Source: Opitutales bacterium
Lineage (GTDB): Bacteria; Verrucomicrobiota; Verrucomicrobiia; Opitutales; UBA2987
Reading direction: 5' to 3'
Assembly: GCA_021772515.1 (NCBI GenBank)
Contig: JAJFLU010000036.1
Coordinates: 62,001 to 126,000 of the forward strand
Length of the DNA: 64,000 nt
Below the pieces are notes generated by a model. It did not search any database, had not been told where the DNA came from, and saw nothing but the letters and a program-made list of their open reading frames with translations. This document shows, one piece after another, positions 27,001 through 30,131 of the stretch. Numbering within the stretch: position 1 is the stretch's first letter; every line of letters starts with the position of its first letter. The position numbers and the translations under genes are program-made.

Positions 27001-27275
27001 TCGAGGCCGATGTTAAAGCTCTGCCAGTTGACTATGGCGGCATTGGTGGTCTGATCAATATTCATGATCTGGCCATCGTCGCCAATGGTGACACCGCCGT
27101 GAATGACGTCAGCACCGGTTGGCAGAGCGGGGTTCGAGTAACTGGCGAAGGGGTAAAATGCCATGATGGCACTCGTAGTGAAGGCGCCGAGTCGCTGGAG
27201 GGGGTGAACCCTGAGCGGCGGTGGCGCCTTTTTCCTTCGCTCGACCTTTTTGCGAGGGGGATTTGTTATATTCAT
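1..27275 (-). CDS. Giant TpsA-type filamentous haemagglutinin-family adhesin, 3' end outside the window
   Basis: A single leftward frame opens with ATG at 27275 and is still open at position 3, giving at least 9,091 codons (roughly 0.9 MDa). Residues 1-50 form a long signal peptide: a very basic start (RKKVERRKK), a hydrophobic stretch near 31-46, then SYSNPA. Residues about 53-170 are the TPS secretion domain, with NWQSFNIG (83-90), VMGGDVSEILG and VNPAGIYFG (131-139), the equivalent of the family NPNGI motif. The rest is Gly/Thr/Asp/Ala/Val-rich beta-helix repeat of the type GDITVTAED or GGNVVIDTANAG, nearly free of Cys, Trp and Lys. Codons translated at many separate points stay in the same phase with no stop. 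The TpsB partner lies just upstream. By family knowledge it would be Sec-exported and then threaded through TpsB to the surface as an adhesin. Only weak purine-rich bases (AAAGAA) precede the start. Identity is sure; full length and C-terminus are unknown. Confidence 0.93.
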   Translation of the reverse strand, partial: MNITNPPRKKVERRKKAPPPLRVHPLQRLGAFTTSAIMAFYPFASYSNPALPTGADVIHGGVTIGDDGQIMNIDQTTNAAIVNWQSFNIGLENSVIISQPADTSTLLSRVMGGDVSEILGSLQANGHFYLVNPAGIYFGQDATIDTGALIASTFDITDADFLAGRNIFSGNSDASITNEGIIRVDDFATLLAKFITNAGSITAEGGTVALGARETTFDFDSAGGSKITIDVSGLTGGDVINTGYIDTSGTVNGDGGAVILEGDRVGQFGEVHADGAGGGHGGNIVFNADSVIDIGADSLTTANAGDNGDGGEVIAFTPGIALFRSGAEIEARGGSASGDGGYVEVSGLDYVEVEGSVTTLAQNGNHGTFLIDPGDIDISNAMADSEITPATPFQPISANTATSILSEGTLVTALQGGNVVIDTANAGAAVDGVGTGIITFATDFNFNTIGTGKTLTLNADDDIIVTGAINQGGGTDDQLSLIFNADDDIFINNTILLDADTDGTLTMSAGLVTATGQVTGAGALTLGAGALGVTADTSINLTGAITAGTTTLTMNGTGGITLSNAGNTFGNIDLVGANVSSLNLVENAAITQGGDWDVTGATTINSTGNAITLTTAGNTFGDLTVTGGTVQITEAAAITNGGAWTTTGTTTLNAGANAITLNNTGNSLGNIAIGSTPSSVTITEDDAITQASAWELGAAPLTVSAQNSKAITLTTATNTFGDLTVTGGTVQITEDASITDSGAWTTGTTTLIAGGNATDDILLDLGTHALGTVNASGARNVTIGETGDVAVGVISATTTVNLDSSSGAITDADGTNDITAANLIADSVTGVSLDTTVANLEARATGAGNIDISENNGLIIGDISANVGVSTFNGTIDITAGGAITINEAISSATGNDLTTLIATDLVFGAGSITTGAGGITIEPVGASTLGLGGGAGAFNLTDADFGKLTTSGVLTLGDATNTTAVTISGVNNPAGITGDIAVIGNSISVTAMDFSGNDVILIADSGAITDGGAAEADVTATSVILSATGAIGTSGNFLDLVVTNLAAESTGTGDIFLSDTGGMSIGNLTIAGTNRAGVNTKASNIEITDTAAININSEVNARSDGDVTILTTSGNITLSADVISTNANAGNLGDGIGEITISAAVGGAGSIVDGTGQIKATGASGSARLLAGTAIGATGAANRIETNVVNLAADADGGGVFINEANALNITTVATATTTLFGTNTVGITASAGADIEVVTTATGAITVSQAITTLTTGDIFLEANETAEGTATDSNLAINANISTGTGDIALRSDDNITNGGGDVLATTDGSGTLELSADASIGLTATPIDIDVDTVAATAGTGVFLNQKTTPAQAGLDVGDLSGKAIGLTGITTTNGDIEITVREGFFTLATGIDLNANGTDGDIFVHLVDTGGGNNDDITLGGTVSASDDITLDASQDILQVSATEYIIGNAIALIAGANIGGSAAGAAIDLRADGTATTSGVAASFANTGDGNAFINQDAGGGTLYVGIETAGSTGVGVPNLITASTLSNIAAGAANNGSITLTSEADNIIISPDNFIDAQGTGTVTVTAGTDGTEANIDANVDSEANESAILTEGGTISLAATGSVTVSTNRIVRSHNGVGGAAGVITIIADSDNDDASGADDFNLANGADVDADSTAGADANISITAADVTLDGASGGDINVGDAIISLIPNTSGAGGDRTVSLGGAGLEFNISQAELASLNTTSAAGFGVVIGSTTTADGIRVDANVGSTTYGNLTLISAGVINDSGAFTITEADVLTLDSATGILGSSNTIALGAGGTASGLRINAGTLAARTRTSGDIFLVELNDVTVGTSELLGTNFSGILTVANGDIGLEIDTSDGAGTNRVLTVNDPITANGAGVIDIDALRDGIIQQADNSGTISSTTGNITITYGDISEAITLNTFLISEVSTNQAGGGGDVTLNMRANTVDNNLGLLNVKADALTLDTTGATTSQFGVGGDDIELDITTISATTIGQLDITNTSDLTIGPITTTNGGVTVTLGTNNALTIGGAIVVFAGSDFVGTADDFDITSTVTTSGAGNITLQPVSAGRDINLGHAGTPGDLDLTAVELLLLRTGAAATLTIGNAAAGDITVGPNDIDFATADGNEATRNYNLTLNGSNMASGSVLTLQTGRTLDLNLTGALTDTNAGANNFAFATAAAATGTDTGTVTIDAVGGVGSTDAIEILTGTGVNGNSLTLSVANQDVASSSSNVQVISDGTVSINGINNADQGNISVTAETAIIATDDIQTGSGTITLTATDDGGDDDDITVNTGVVLKSDSGAITLNAGSNIVLNTGSLIQTGDSGLITLAADFDNDNSPAAVTMNGTALVNQIGNGDITVTAEDLVQVTNLFAGPDSTVTVTSVSLNITDFDAATGNDIIGGTVTLSAATGIGATGAAASLEVDATTLTATNATSGGVFLNALGSGGMGTTIAANTAGNVELLADEDLALTSVTAANGTIVVNTTGGITSATVNTATAGDTISLTAGNGNLVATNVDTNGAGSDITLVASNGGVTATNVDAQAGGAISITSNNGDITMTLVNTANGTLSATANSGSISAVNVDTGTAGNTIALTTNGTGDISVGDAGVTAVGATSVNITAAGSLLSTTDNAVADVTTGAAGTTTVIAGQSIGATGTAVDFSTGAAGNLSLTASNGGAYADVLGSGITTNLTNVDAGTEAQIGASDDNAAGGVLTLNITDIDAPIATITGTADNEDVAVTLAAGFTNSLGSLTFNVLDTGTITLGQTVGALGAISVTTATGAISVTADITGQDTVTFDNTGAGAINIATANISGVNGVTFSDDVTLNGNTALAVTSSLGNITFAGDISADAATDADDDLTLTASNGTVSVDRIGGVAGRQLNDLTITADKVELGDDINTENAADTGDISITAAGGITLTANIIIDTDANNDEAAGSVTIIGPVDSDTTAARTLTINANTGTGTGGAVDLGTLGGGSALGSLLINTSGGAVGTGGAITLNGDITSVGAIDFDNAGAINLAITLGADVSITTTNAAVDMGTASLDLVDGAFNLSLATGSGAIDLGTIGGGTNLLSLTVTSTGETDVFGNITTTTGGIDFGGATNVDIDGVRTLAASTGDILLDGGDVGFNTANTDTLEVDTTGGNVALGSVGQADPLGTLNVDLNGGGVLTLGGSISTDGAGGVLLDGAPNIQLVNAVTINADGANNDGPITFGASSTVAGPHTLALAAGTSTLALDNVDVDTLTLTSGTTITLNGDITTVGTAVNFSNLAAVTLGGDVTITTGGGNVTTTAENINGIFDLTINAGTGTVSLNNLGNTADLTGVTITGATVTTGSIETVGAADADGGDVALTSTSGATTTGAITTTGGTNGGDAGQAAGNVTLNSAGAITVATGITADGSAGAAGGAGGGGGIIAATGAGTVTLNAVSSDGGAGNAAGNGGTAGSLTASSTSGDIVVTTVSLDGGANAAAGDGGALSLTANNGTITLTSASSVGGAGTTDGDGGNLTISSGQGATLSGNLDTGDATTVNAGDVAVTGPLTLGTAVVITTTGTTSDGSITFNNEVNGAFDLTLTADDGTITVGDIGQDTAVTSFTVSAGTVASVTNLGGDITTSTGVLALNRDGITLQDSVTLTSTGSTISLNDVTGANQSLTTDSSGTTMFDTVANVANLSATAGDTLTFDEAVTATGSITATTDATSAGIVLTATNGDLTAGGNITLTAQGALTQNTGAVIDASSGVVRLTGNSDNAAQDEDLNVGAQILGTEVFLDSGTAAAAEVNINFNPNNTAGSVRTDGEVAFAAGIDLTSLTDIFFDETVDVGVGTTTITSTTGNVTFNSTVDATADATAADLAVSANAGTVAFNSTVGATRQGRALTVDANVIRLGGDITTEFNGTAGNVDLDAESSIILDANVTIDTEGDNSATAGSVTISGPVDSDATARALAINTDAATDAAITIEDGVGTGNGMGAITLTAGTSTVSLQEVSATGLTVASASGGITLNGDVATTTGGIDFNGGATDGAITVAGDVTLSSTSGAIDIAAAANNINSSVANTNNLTIRSQNGAISLDQVGATAFNSVTIATTTAATTLNAAISAENNIDLSGATNVDLATAGIAITSDSGNILLNGGDVAGNQALTLTATQGDVLLDTIGANLTGLTVAAAGTVFLDGNLTVASGGIDFSGARNVVLQDNVTFTGTNSALTFGTNSDVTGAFALTLTPGNSTTTIDNVDVNSVVFTAGTDSVTLNGDIITAGTAVDFSGIDDGNDITLAADASISTNGGNVTAVAEDFNGGFDLTIDAGSGTVSVRNIGDTGDLTGVDITGGTVTTGSISTVGAADTDGGNISVTSTIGDLTTSGLTTSGGTNGGNAGQNAGDVTINSAGAFTITNTGITANGTSGAAATNLGGAGGNISVTSAGSSTFLAVSAVGGNGLTTGAGGAAGSLTAQSTAGNLTFTNIDLNGGTSGSGTGGAGGALNLTADSGTVTLTTADTIGGTGGTGTGGAGGTQSISSTETTLGGNLNSDGGAGTTAVGVGGDVTFTGPVTLGAGVAIDTRGGGANDAVANNDGDISITGAVNDDGVGRALTLTADDGTVTLGDIGQTLNIAALTVSAGEGVTVLGGDVTTTAALTLDRNGIVLTEDILLTAGGGLIIDNVTDGGGHTLGLTAATTLTAGSFSNVANLTTTSAGATFNGAITSNGDITLDVTGDTNDLTIGSTVDSNGGDIQLRADAGVIINAAVTSNGGTLLVIADDDGDNTAEDLTVNSTLRAATVTLTGEDSTNAPDVIFTADPDNIFGSITVTGAADLQANVTALDDVTFNDDLTINDANRTVTSSQGDITFGLSSADTVNSAAGEVRGLTATANQGTVTFAGSVGTTDALASLDVNAVRANLGSTAAITIQTDGGATADIDFTDTPDVTLVQNVTFDTETGDNQAAGDVLFGPGSTLNSGATVRVAAINVASVGNASGNVSLGTVGNASAVNGLTITNEGATDGTITLSGDITSDLAVTLGNGSANNIDLAADVTISTSNDAVIIGNAAADTLDGAFNLRVSSGTGGISLGTIGGAAGLSSLEFDASGITGIFGNINTTGTQDFSGANDVDIDGARTLTASTGDILLSGGAVDANNAAGDTLTVTTTTGGDIVLGPVGQNARLDSVTANLTGGTLTLQGNISTDAAAGVNFSAAETIQLAGNITLDSDGTADGAINLGNISGPNNLILTANTGAVTINDADIASLTVNGGGVRTIAGTVATTDEVAITGTAVTVNAAGSVNAGDTVGLTTTAGDLTITAGSSVSGVNGVTLAATNAAAAVLTVTVAGDVASSTGTIDIDATQNNNGNGVTIDIDGELNASTVTVDASNTAGGDAAAITLAGSNNLGGLDIDTVNAGGGTETITVDGAITAAGPVSLNTSLAGGAETITLTNSITADGAVTISTETAAINDPLITTTGDVSITAATAMSNDASGSIDSDGSVTLAGAGTKTLNADITAGGGITANATAVAIATSLDLTADTGNVLLAAVNPAATTTTNIVSNAGNVTTAAITGGNITNTTVSIEAQQGTATVTGATVLLGLTIRANDIALGATNTGTGGLTVTGDGNTTTLTGSEISAGAIIFEDNIALGAGAGTFTTTANASQIRITGTINGEQPLAITTDGLGAVTLGNSVGNSTAVSSVDINAAGGETELNGEIRTTNGPISLDGATNVQLGSDVSLVTGNGNILLNVIDGAFSLSAITGNAANEVDVAAAIGATEALNSVSLNGGLVDVDAAVTASGAIVLNASSTTVDVEGALTGNTVDIDAVTDVTDNSNTTITGTSAVTIDADGLINLDSAITSSGLVTVTTAGAAGDSITLGGTVTGGAVNIDALITGGASAGDVSVAAINATTLNVEGDDVTFTGVVDATSDVTTTARGTAAGDDININAGATITSDGTVRLQSLNSGDVDINAAVSGAAIDIDSAALVTDTAGPGSLTASGNIAVDAVGAIDLDGAITGGSVDLNSTGSSITLSAAVSGDTGVTLAAETTIDTDTAATITSVGDVSIQSDSDNAGDDVTLGFAVNGTDVVIVGDEVNVNAIVTGTDSVTITAQGSNAGDDVNLNEEVDGGAVVFNTAGAATIQLTGAGSAQDNTLGSTTYNGATTINNAAVTLSSADDMTFNGAVTVTTIAGGGITSTSGDLDFNADLSGAQTINLIANNGQVSFQTVGAAADPTLLDVDSDTLELAGDIDVVALDFTGAGLTTLVNTVTIDATGAAGILLGDVNGANDLDLTASNGAGVITLLDGDITSLTIDASATVNFGGDFVTSGLVSVTGVSGEIDIAASQSVQAGGAVTLTGGSVDNNALIQGASVAVTGTTTLAGNVLADTGSIDFNSAVTIDGASIVTAQQGNVTFDLTITDTTASGLTVNALLGDVTLTGAYTGTGAANTVGADLRITTGGDIAANAGITSNGGANGGGVGPAAGTISLNSLASAVSATGGITAVGTNAAAGAGGAGGTVQITAEENTNVGAVTTTGGNGAGGNGGNAGAITLISNNGVLTLTDALTGNGGTGVAGGTASTVTLGGATELGANVTVTATSTGTDGTFISNGQINADDAAANDRTLTVAVDTGTATFNGELGTGTNGALNTITVTATTINLGGDITSEATVGTAVSLAGGAGVDQNVVLLTDVNIDTANGSVLFGDAATDDLDGNFALNVDAGTGNVNFGTTGATTPLAGLAVVDSGITTLFGATTTDGDISIKADTANAAAVNIDAAVIANSGSINILTTEGTSTTGVNLGGNLTADRDVTVTTQTLTLSGAARTVTSNFGNVDLDTATRTTGGAGNLGLTVSAANDVSLGEIGIVTGNAANMGALTVTGGGTTTLNGSIFTNDGAVNFNGATNVVLATDVDINTSNNQVNTAGVGVGEDVTFDTSNAAPLNSLFGAHILRIDAGFAGNVDLGNVTELTGLSIVDIEAVGTNNGAVTVDVFGVLAIPGPVDIDALTAITLTNAVIDDNVNTTAASITVTDAIVVTGNHTIDLTATGIGIGANDGDITINNLIASQSGAITLNADDDIVFNTAGQIRTSGTATLTANTGTGVGGATAGRGIVEVSGGADAASEIIAGTVVLTVDDGFIGQVTDATDSTNTIVAAAGIEIDTIDSLSATADGTPGTGTDPTISIIDPNDMPISLINASATENVRLVSNFGEINEAIAGNNVTADVLEATSLSGINLDTTINSLNASVTSIGNINVTNVQAITLTDVDTADGDIVITTTTAAAADITAVDVDAGNNNNVTMTSNRNVFVTDQGIDAGLGTVRITTANAGNITVTGAADANAATAEITASDIFLTSAGTIGTAGLALDLTTTGSDVGMTSAGVQNINLITEKFTTIDATTTGAAAPITVTVIAPVGLETGNIDVLQARTTDGGITITSGGGDIKATEVIAGGVSNIIIDSNAGGTPSNNGDVDLGVVTATGDTVTVTSVGNIFNSSGFLNIQADIIVLDTDTDNGGVINDVIVSSTGTVAANAQTGINRGSYTSTGAATTDNVTVQTATGDITDLDITTDEGVASMTATAGSIVRGSATATSSNTAADNIDILALSDIIDFTTTSDNDTDIDATNGRILGLIATAGRNIDITANDTDNAGTRGTIDKASVIAVGDIDADAEDGFTEGVFTSTGTLAAQGINLTSTTGDIIDVTTSSAGVAGTVLLATLGSVEGVNVAAVTATGAATLDIDAGGSIVGNSINSDAPMTLDGLVVVGNSIRGNDTVGIGSGGFTQFITDNDIDSNGAVTIAARRDITGGSVNTAGGITLTTTATLNGNIAGLTLTNLNSGNVTLTADANISEVGIIAPLAVTLTATDGNVSDVDITANTAVSVTATGADGVADISNLTVTTGTTAAATIVVNAAAGAVNNAVLTGDQIDLDGNSISGGVVTGTSALGVTTTVDTRNGGDIANLTVLTEGTDHVANIGQNPSAGVVGTIDGLTVRADDTNITGTNIFNSSVTVIGVGALDDADLEATTGSVSNTTVVSSNTVEIDAAINFNDSSVLAAGAIDIGDAITPDNITGNVFETTAAAAAIDINAEDFSGLITGNVITSDDTTVNSVTLSGANFIGNTIQSQGGVTLTDDGFIGLLFNGLATANDIDAQGRITITVGNSIVGGNLSSGAAGLSTQLRSRNTDVSGVTVVALGNVDIDAAVDIENLDVTATGTVDVTTTGGKIAGGVVDAGDTITLVASTSIDDITARSTANTNTITATASNVGNTATINGGSFDANTVNLTANAGIGNAGEVAIQSAETIALTNNNAGQILVSSTNNNATSMNATASGNGTVTFTQNGLGALTVTAITAQDFNVFSSTNVTATAATDITNLSADVAGTLTVTEADTTTADGLTLVDVFSADTLTVVATNGNLIVQSVDTTDANVSLTATGAAATANVAVTGVIDSATGTVTLSATDGDVTVGAGGTIRSGGNITLDANGAGGDEEVVVNGDVIGLGNAVVTLNSDNNVAIASGTTNSSVNSANGNIVVTADVDLSGTGSILLGTGTLAGQIVTTGVGDIDLNAPTAFTMGAAAGNAVQSGGGIDIDPSTVTIAGSGMIAVDNITIDALDQIDINASVTSTNGSTAITVTDTDADDVATINIAANVSGNDVTITAVDATSVSEAINVTAATENTIGGTTFEANDGTLNIDANVTAADFITLNGGTAITVAADLLAGNDITVNDALTVDAATVTATSSNGDVTFAGSVAADAGNRDLVVNSLSGTTTFAGALTVATVLNDLTVNARTMNLTNGNITVTNSMNFADTEFATLNAAGGTTTLIATNGSILFNPNGDLDGADIFVATAGTNIEFGTVGDAIPLTSMDVNATGDAILNGNIQAVGVIDFANSADVNLEGDVSITSTGGADTDINLTGGDVAGAYDLTITNVNGAVNIAGSGAGVGTALDSLTINAINGTTGDINVSGALITTGDMTLTAGRNVDNNGVGTLTSNAGIISATAGTTVDIDGAVAGNGGVNLDGGTSVLVDAAISSAQGGIDIAGGLVTTAGTGTLTSSGNIDVDSTAGAITIGAVVTSNQGAVSLNAANTLNIGASLIGDNVTGQANAGDVNVTAVVNNTLGSIDLTSAVGTV
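13740..14110 (-). repeat. Glycine/alanine-rich segment of the adhesin (copy 1)
   Basis: The plus strand is dense in GCC/CCG/CCC triplets, so the leftward protein reads as runs of Gly-Gly, Gly-Ala and Gly-Thr, unlike the flanking GDITVT-type strands. It lies at the same place in its ~3-kb unit as the copy at 16740-17180. Such runs are probably flexible loops extruded from the helix; that role is inference. Confidence 0.7.
16740..17180 (-). repeat. Glycine/alanine-rich segment of the adhesin (copy 2)
   Basis: This is the second Gly/Ala-rich block, 3 kb from the copy at 13740-14110, with the same order of short blocks and a similar continuation on its far side. A related, more diverged block lies near 7730-7960. 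The ORF stays open through all three. Confidence 0.68.
25085..25600 (-). repeat. Tandem ~50-residue units near the adhesin N-terminus
   Basis: Four consecutive units of 48-52 residues can be lined up, with equivalent points at 25123, 25279, 25423 and 25576. The consensus reads like NTFGDLTVTGGTVQITE followed by a WTT-containing half. Two of the units are nearly identical at a 300-nt distance (25111 and 25411). They lie about 550-740 residues into the protein, after the TPS domain. Confidence 0.75.
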
Positions 27276-27505
27276 TTCTTTATGCGCGTTCAAGAACTTC
27301 ATATTTGGAAGTGAAAAATCTGTGTGTGTATGTGTGTGGTAACTGTGTTAAATTCTGGTGGTGGTTATGCCCTGGGGAGGGCGTGTGCTTTTTTACCGTC
27401 TGTCTGTTTTACGAGGCGGAGTTGGGGCGGGGGTGGTTTGGTTAGGTTTGATTTTGGTTTGGCCAAGTTTCAGAGTTCTCCGGGCGTCCAATAAATCGGG
27501 TTAGA
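27276..27505. other. Spacer between the TpsB and TpsA genes
   Basis: The 230-nt gap has no gene. It holds a (GT)n-rich tract at 27321-27340 and a perfect 5-bp-stem hairpin (GCCCT/AGGGC) near 27370-27383 with a T-run on its plus-strand side. Its size leaves room for a separate promoter or a processing site for the giant gene; no convincing promoter was recognised. Confidence 0.5.
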
Positions 27506-29335
27506 TCAGTATTGGAGTTGGACGGAGAAGTGGGCGCGCCCGGCTTCATCGGTCTCGGCGATGTTCTGAAGTTGAAAACCGTAATCAAATCGTAATTGGG
27601 AGTATTTGGTCAGCCCCATGCGCATGCCTAGGCCGAAGCTGGCAATGGTGGTATCGTCATCCTGCCCGGGCAGGGGTTGGTGGTAGGCGACCCAGCCGTA
27701 ATCGTAAAACATGACGAACTGTGCGCGGTGCATGGCCCAGTCGTTGGGGTTTTCCTTGAGGTATTCGGGGTCGCGCTTGAGGCGGGGGAGGAAATTCTCG
27801 AAGAGGGGGGTGCGTAACTCGACGGTCGAGCTGATCCCGTAATCACCCACTTGGGCTCTTTCGCGGTAGCCGCGCACACTGTCGTGACCGCCGACGCTTT
27901 TGTAGAGGGCGGAGGGCACGGAGTCGTTGGTGGCCTGGACTTCGAGGCGGGTAAAGAGGCTCCATTGGCCAAATTTACTTTCTGGCCGAAAGAGTTTCTG
28001 GAAGCGGGCGAATGAAAAGCGGTCGATGAAGACGGTGCCTTCTGCCCCCGGGTTCTGGGCGCTGGCATCGCCATCTCCGGTCGAACCAAGTTGCTCACCA
28101 AGGCTGAACATGAGGGTATTGTTGATGACATTGCGACCCGCGAATTTGTCATATTGCTTGGCCGCATAGCCGATGGTGATGCGGGGCATGCTCAACTGCA
28201 CGGTGCGGTCCGCGATGACGACACCATCGGAAAGTTGGTTGATATTTTGCGATTCCTGGAAAACCCAGCCGAACGAGAGGTCCATGCTGTAGGCTTCCGT
28301 GTCCTTGAGCTTGCGGTTGAGCTGCAAGCCGTAGTAGCTGCCCTTGCCCGTGATATCGAGGGCCGGGATGATTTCATCCAGCTCGCTGCGGGAAAATCCG
28401 GCAAACCCGGTGATGCCCCATTTCTCGCCCAGGGGCATGTAGTAGCTCCCGGAAATGGCGACCACAGACGAGAGATTAATCGGATCGGTAAACCATTCGA
28501 GGGTGAAAATTTCATCCCGTTTGAGCAGGTTGATGAGCTGTGCGGTGAGGCGGGAGCGCCAGTCGCTGGTCTCCTGGGTGCCGGAGTTGGACATGCTCCA
28601 GGCCATGTGGAGGGGGAAGCGGTCCTTGACATCGAATTCGATATCGACCACCCGTTGGCCGTCTGCATTTACGCGTGGCTTGAGGTTGGTCTCGACATCG
28701 ACACGGGGCCGCAGGTTGAGGGAGAAAAGGTCTTGGTAGAGGCTGCGGTAGTTGAATGCCCCGCCCGTTTCCCACTCGACCGATTCGAGAACCTGCTCGG
28801 CGGAGGTCCACCGATTTCCGATGACGGTTACCTCGCCCTTTTGCCCAACATGCACCCGGAGCTTGAGGAAGCCGAGTTTGAGGGAGGGGCGGTAAACATT
28901 GACGGTGGCGAAGAGATAGCCCTGGTCCTGCAAATCCTTGAGGAGCCGCTGGCGGTAAGCCTCGATGTCGGCCTCCGACATGGGCTCGTAAAGGGCGTTG
29001 TTTTCGTAGCTCTCCCAATTGTCCAAACTGTAAACGGGGATGCGGTCCCCGGTGACGACGACGGCATTGATGTCGAAACGTTTACCGCTGGCCACTGCGG
29101 CTCGGGCAGTTGCGGGAGCTTCACCGGCGATGGCGGGGAAGGGGCCCTGATAGGTGATGTCCTCCTCCTGGGCGTGCCCCAGGGTGCCGCAGAGGAGCAA
29201 CGCGGAGGTGGCACCGAGAACCATTATTGGCCGAAAAAATCCGAAGCCGTGGGATCCGGTAGGAGGGGGCATCGACAGGTCAATTTTCATGGAGTGGGGA
29301 TTGGGGTTCGCAGTTTTGGTTTTTTTCATCTGCAT
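27506..29335 (-). CDS. TpsB-type outer-membrane translocator (ShlB/FhaC/HecB family)
   Basis: The 609-residue product exports the TpsA partner across the outer membrane. A basic, Pro-rich N-terminus leads into a hydrophobic segment ending GTLGHAQ, a likely signal-peptide cleavage region. Residues about 75-270 are periplasmic POTRA-like sequence (FDINAVVVTGDRIP, then VHVGQKGEVTVIGN). The rest is an Omp85-type beta-barrel with the hallmark VRGYRE motif at 487-492, and it ends in FSVQLQY with a terminal aromatic residue as expected for barrel assembly. Length is normal for the family. ATG codons at 29335 and 29329 are both usable. The TPS-domain adhesin begins 230 nt downstream on the same strand, the standard tpsB-tpsA order, so the two are almost certainly partners. 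Confidence 0.93.
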   Translation of the reverse strand: MQMKKTKTANPNPHSMKIDLSMPPPTGSHGFGFFRPIMVLGATSALLLCGTLGHAQEEDITYQGPFPAIAGEAPATARAAVASGKRFDINAVVVTGDRIPVYSLDNWESYENNALYEPMSEADIEAYRQRLLKDLQDQGYLFATVNVYRPSLKLGFLKLRVHVGQKGEVTVIGNRWTSAEQVLESVEWETGGAFNYRSLYQDLFSLNLRPRVDVETNLKPRVNADGQRVVDIEFDVKDRFPLHMAWSMSNSGTQETSDWRSRLTAQLINLLKRDEIFTLEWFTDPINLSSVVAISGSYYMPLGEKWGITGFAGFSRSELDEIIPALDITGKGSYYGLQLNRKLKDTEAYSMDLSFGWVFQESQNINQLSDGVVIADRTVQLSMPRITIGYAAKQYDKFAGRNVINNTLMFSLGEQLGSTGDGDASAQNPGAEGTVFIDRFSFARFQKLFRPESKFGQWSLFTRLEVQATNDSVPSALYKSVGGHDSVRGYRERAQVGDYGISSTVELRTPLFENFLPRLKRDPEYLKENPNDWAMHRAQFVMFYDYGWVAYHQPLPGQDDDTTIASFGLGMRMGLTKYSQLRFDYGFQLQNIAETDEAGRAHFSVQLQY

Positions 29336-29768
29336 GATCGTTCGAATGGTTTAAAAAAGTTGATTGAAAGTTCCTGATTTCCCGCATCATTTTCGCAACA
29401 GTTCGCGGCGAAAACAAACGCTGGCACAGACAAATTCACAATATTCCGTTCATCAATATGTTAAATAATTTTGGGGAGTTCAAATTTACAGCTTGAAAAA
29501 GTAGGGAAAATCGCAAGGAACGCAACCTAAAAGTGGCCTCGATTTTACCGGGTATTTTTTCCGTGAAAAATAACGGTTGCAGCGATGCCGTAGGGGGTGG
29601 CTCTGTCGGGCGAAAATTGTTCCATAAAGTGGCCTCCAAACGAGGCGAATGCCCTCATAATACGCTTTCCAGGTGGTTTTCAGGAAAAACCGCCTTTCTG
29701 CCAAGGGCACTCGAATGAGTTGAAAATTTCGCTTGCCTTTGTCGCCGGAAAGTCTTTTTTCCACCCCC
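29336..29768. other. Divergent intergenic region between TpsB and rpsR genes
   Basis: About 430 nt without a convincing gene. It must hold the divergent promoters for the leftward secretion locus and the rightward rpsR. A 7-bp-stem hairpin (TATTTTT/AAAAATA) lies near 29552-29571. Short open frames here have no family resemblance. Confidence 0.5.
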
Positions 29769-29975
29769 ATGCCAACTACAACGGAAACTTCCACAACACC
29801 GGGACGCTCAAGAAACCCGAGTGATTTTGAATATACGGACGCCGCTTCGCTCTCTCGTTTTGTAACGGGAACAGGCAAAATTTTGCCCCGACGCATCACC
29901 GGACTTTCAGCCAAACAACAACGGCACATAACGAAGATGATCAAACGCTCCCGAAATATGCTGATTATGCATTGA
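29769..29975 (+). CDS. rpsR: Small ribosomal subunit protein S18 (bS18), cysteine-free
   Basis: The 68-residue product matches the S18 core: [19 protein letters not shown] followed by [16 protein letters not shown] and [21 protein letters not shown] and the basic C-terminal helix are the family signature; S18 binds 16S rRNA with S6 on the 30S platform. The ATG at 29769 is chosen over an in-frame TTG at 29733 because the extra residues do not resemble S18. The N-terminal cysteines of zinc-binding S18 are absent. The usual partners rpsF, ssb and rplI are not adjacent; upstream is the TpsB gene (divergent) and 156 nt downstream is sua5. It is either the sole S18 of this lineage or a zinc-independent paralogue; the sequence cannot decide. 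Confidence 0.9.
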   Translation: MPTTTETSTTPGRSRNPSDFEYTDAASLSRFVTGTGKILPRRITGLSAKQQRHITKMIKRSRNMLIMH

Positions 29976-30131
29976 GAGGGATCTCGTTTAACAACGTAAT
30001 TTCCCTCCGCTTTTTGCCGAAAACGGCGTGCGGGGGAATGCGAGCCATCACCACAAGATTCAGGAGGATAAGGGGTTATGGATTGGCGTTTTCTCCGGCG
30101 GATTTAGCGAGCCAATCCAAACTTAATCAGG

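Noticed and set aside
27369-27397. Hairpin with T-run read as a terminator
   Set aside because: The T-run follows the hairpin only on the plus strand, where no gene ends; the genes here are leftward.
28091-29377. A plus-strand open frame of 428 codons
   Set aside because: It lies opposite the well-supported TpsB gene and shows no protein features.
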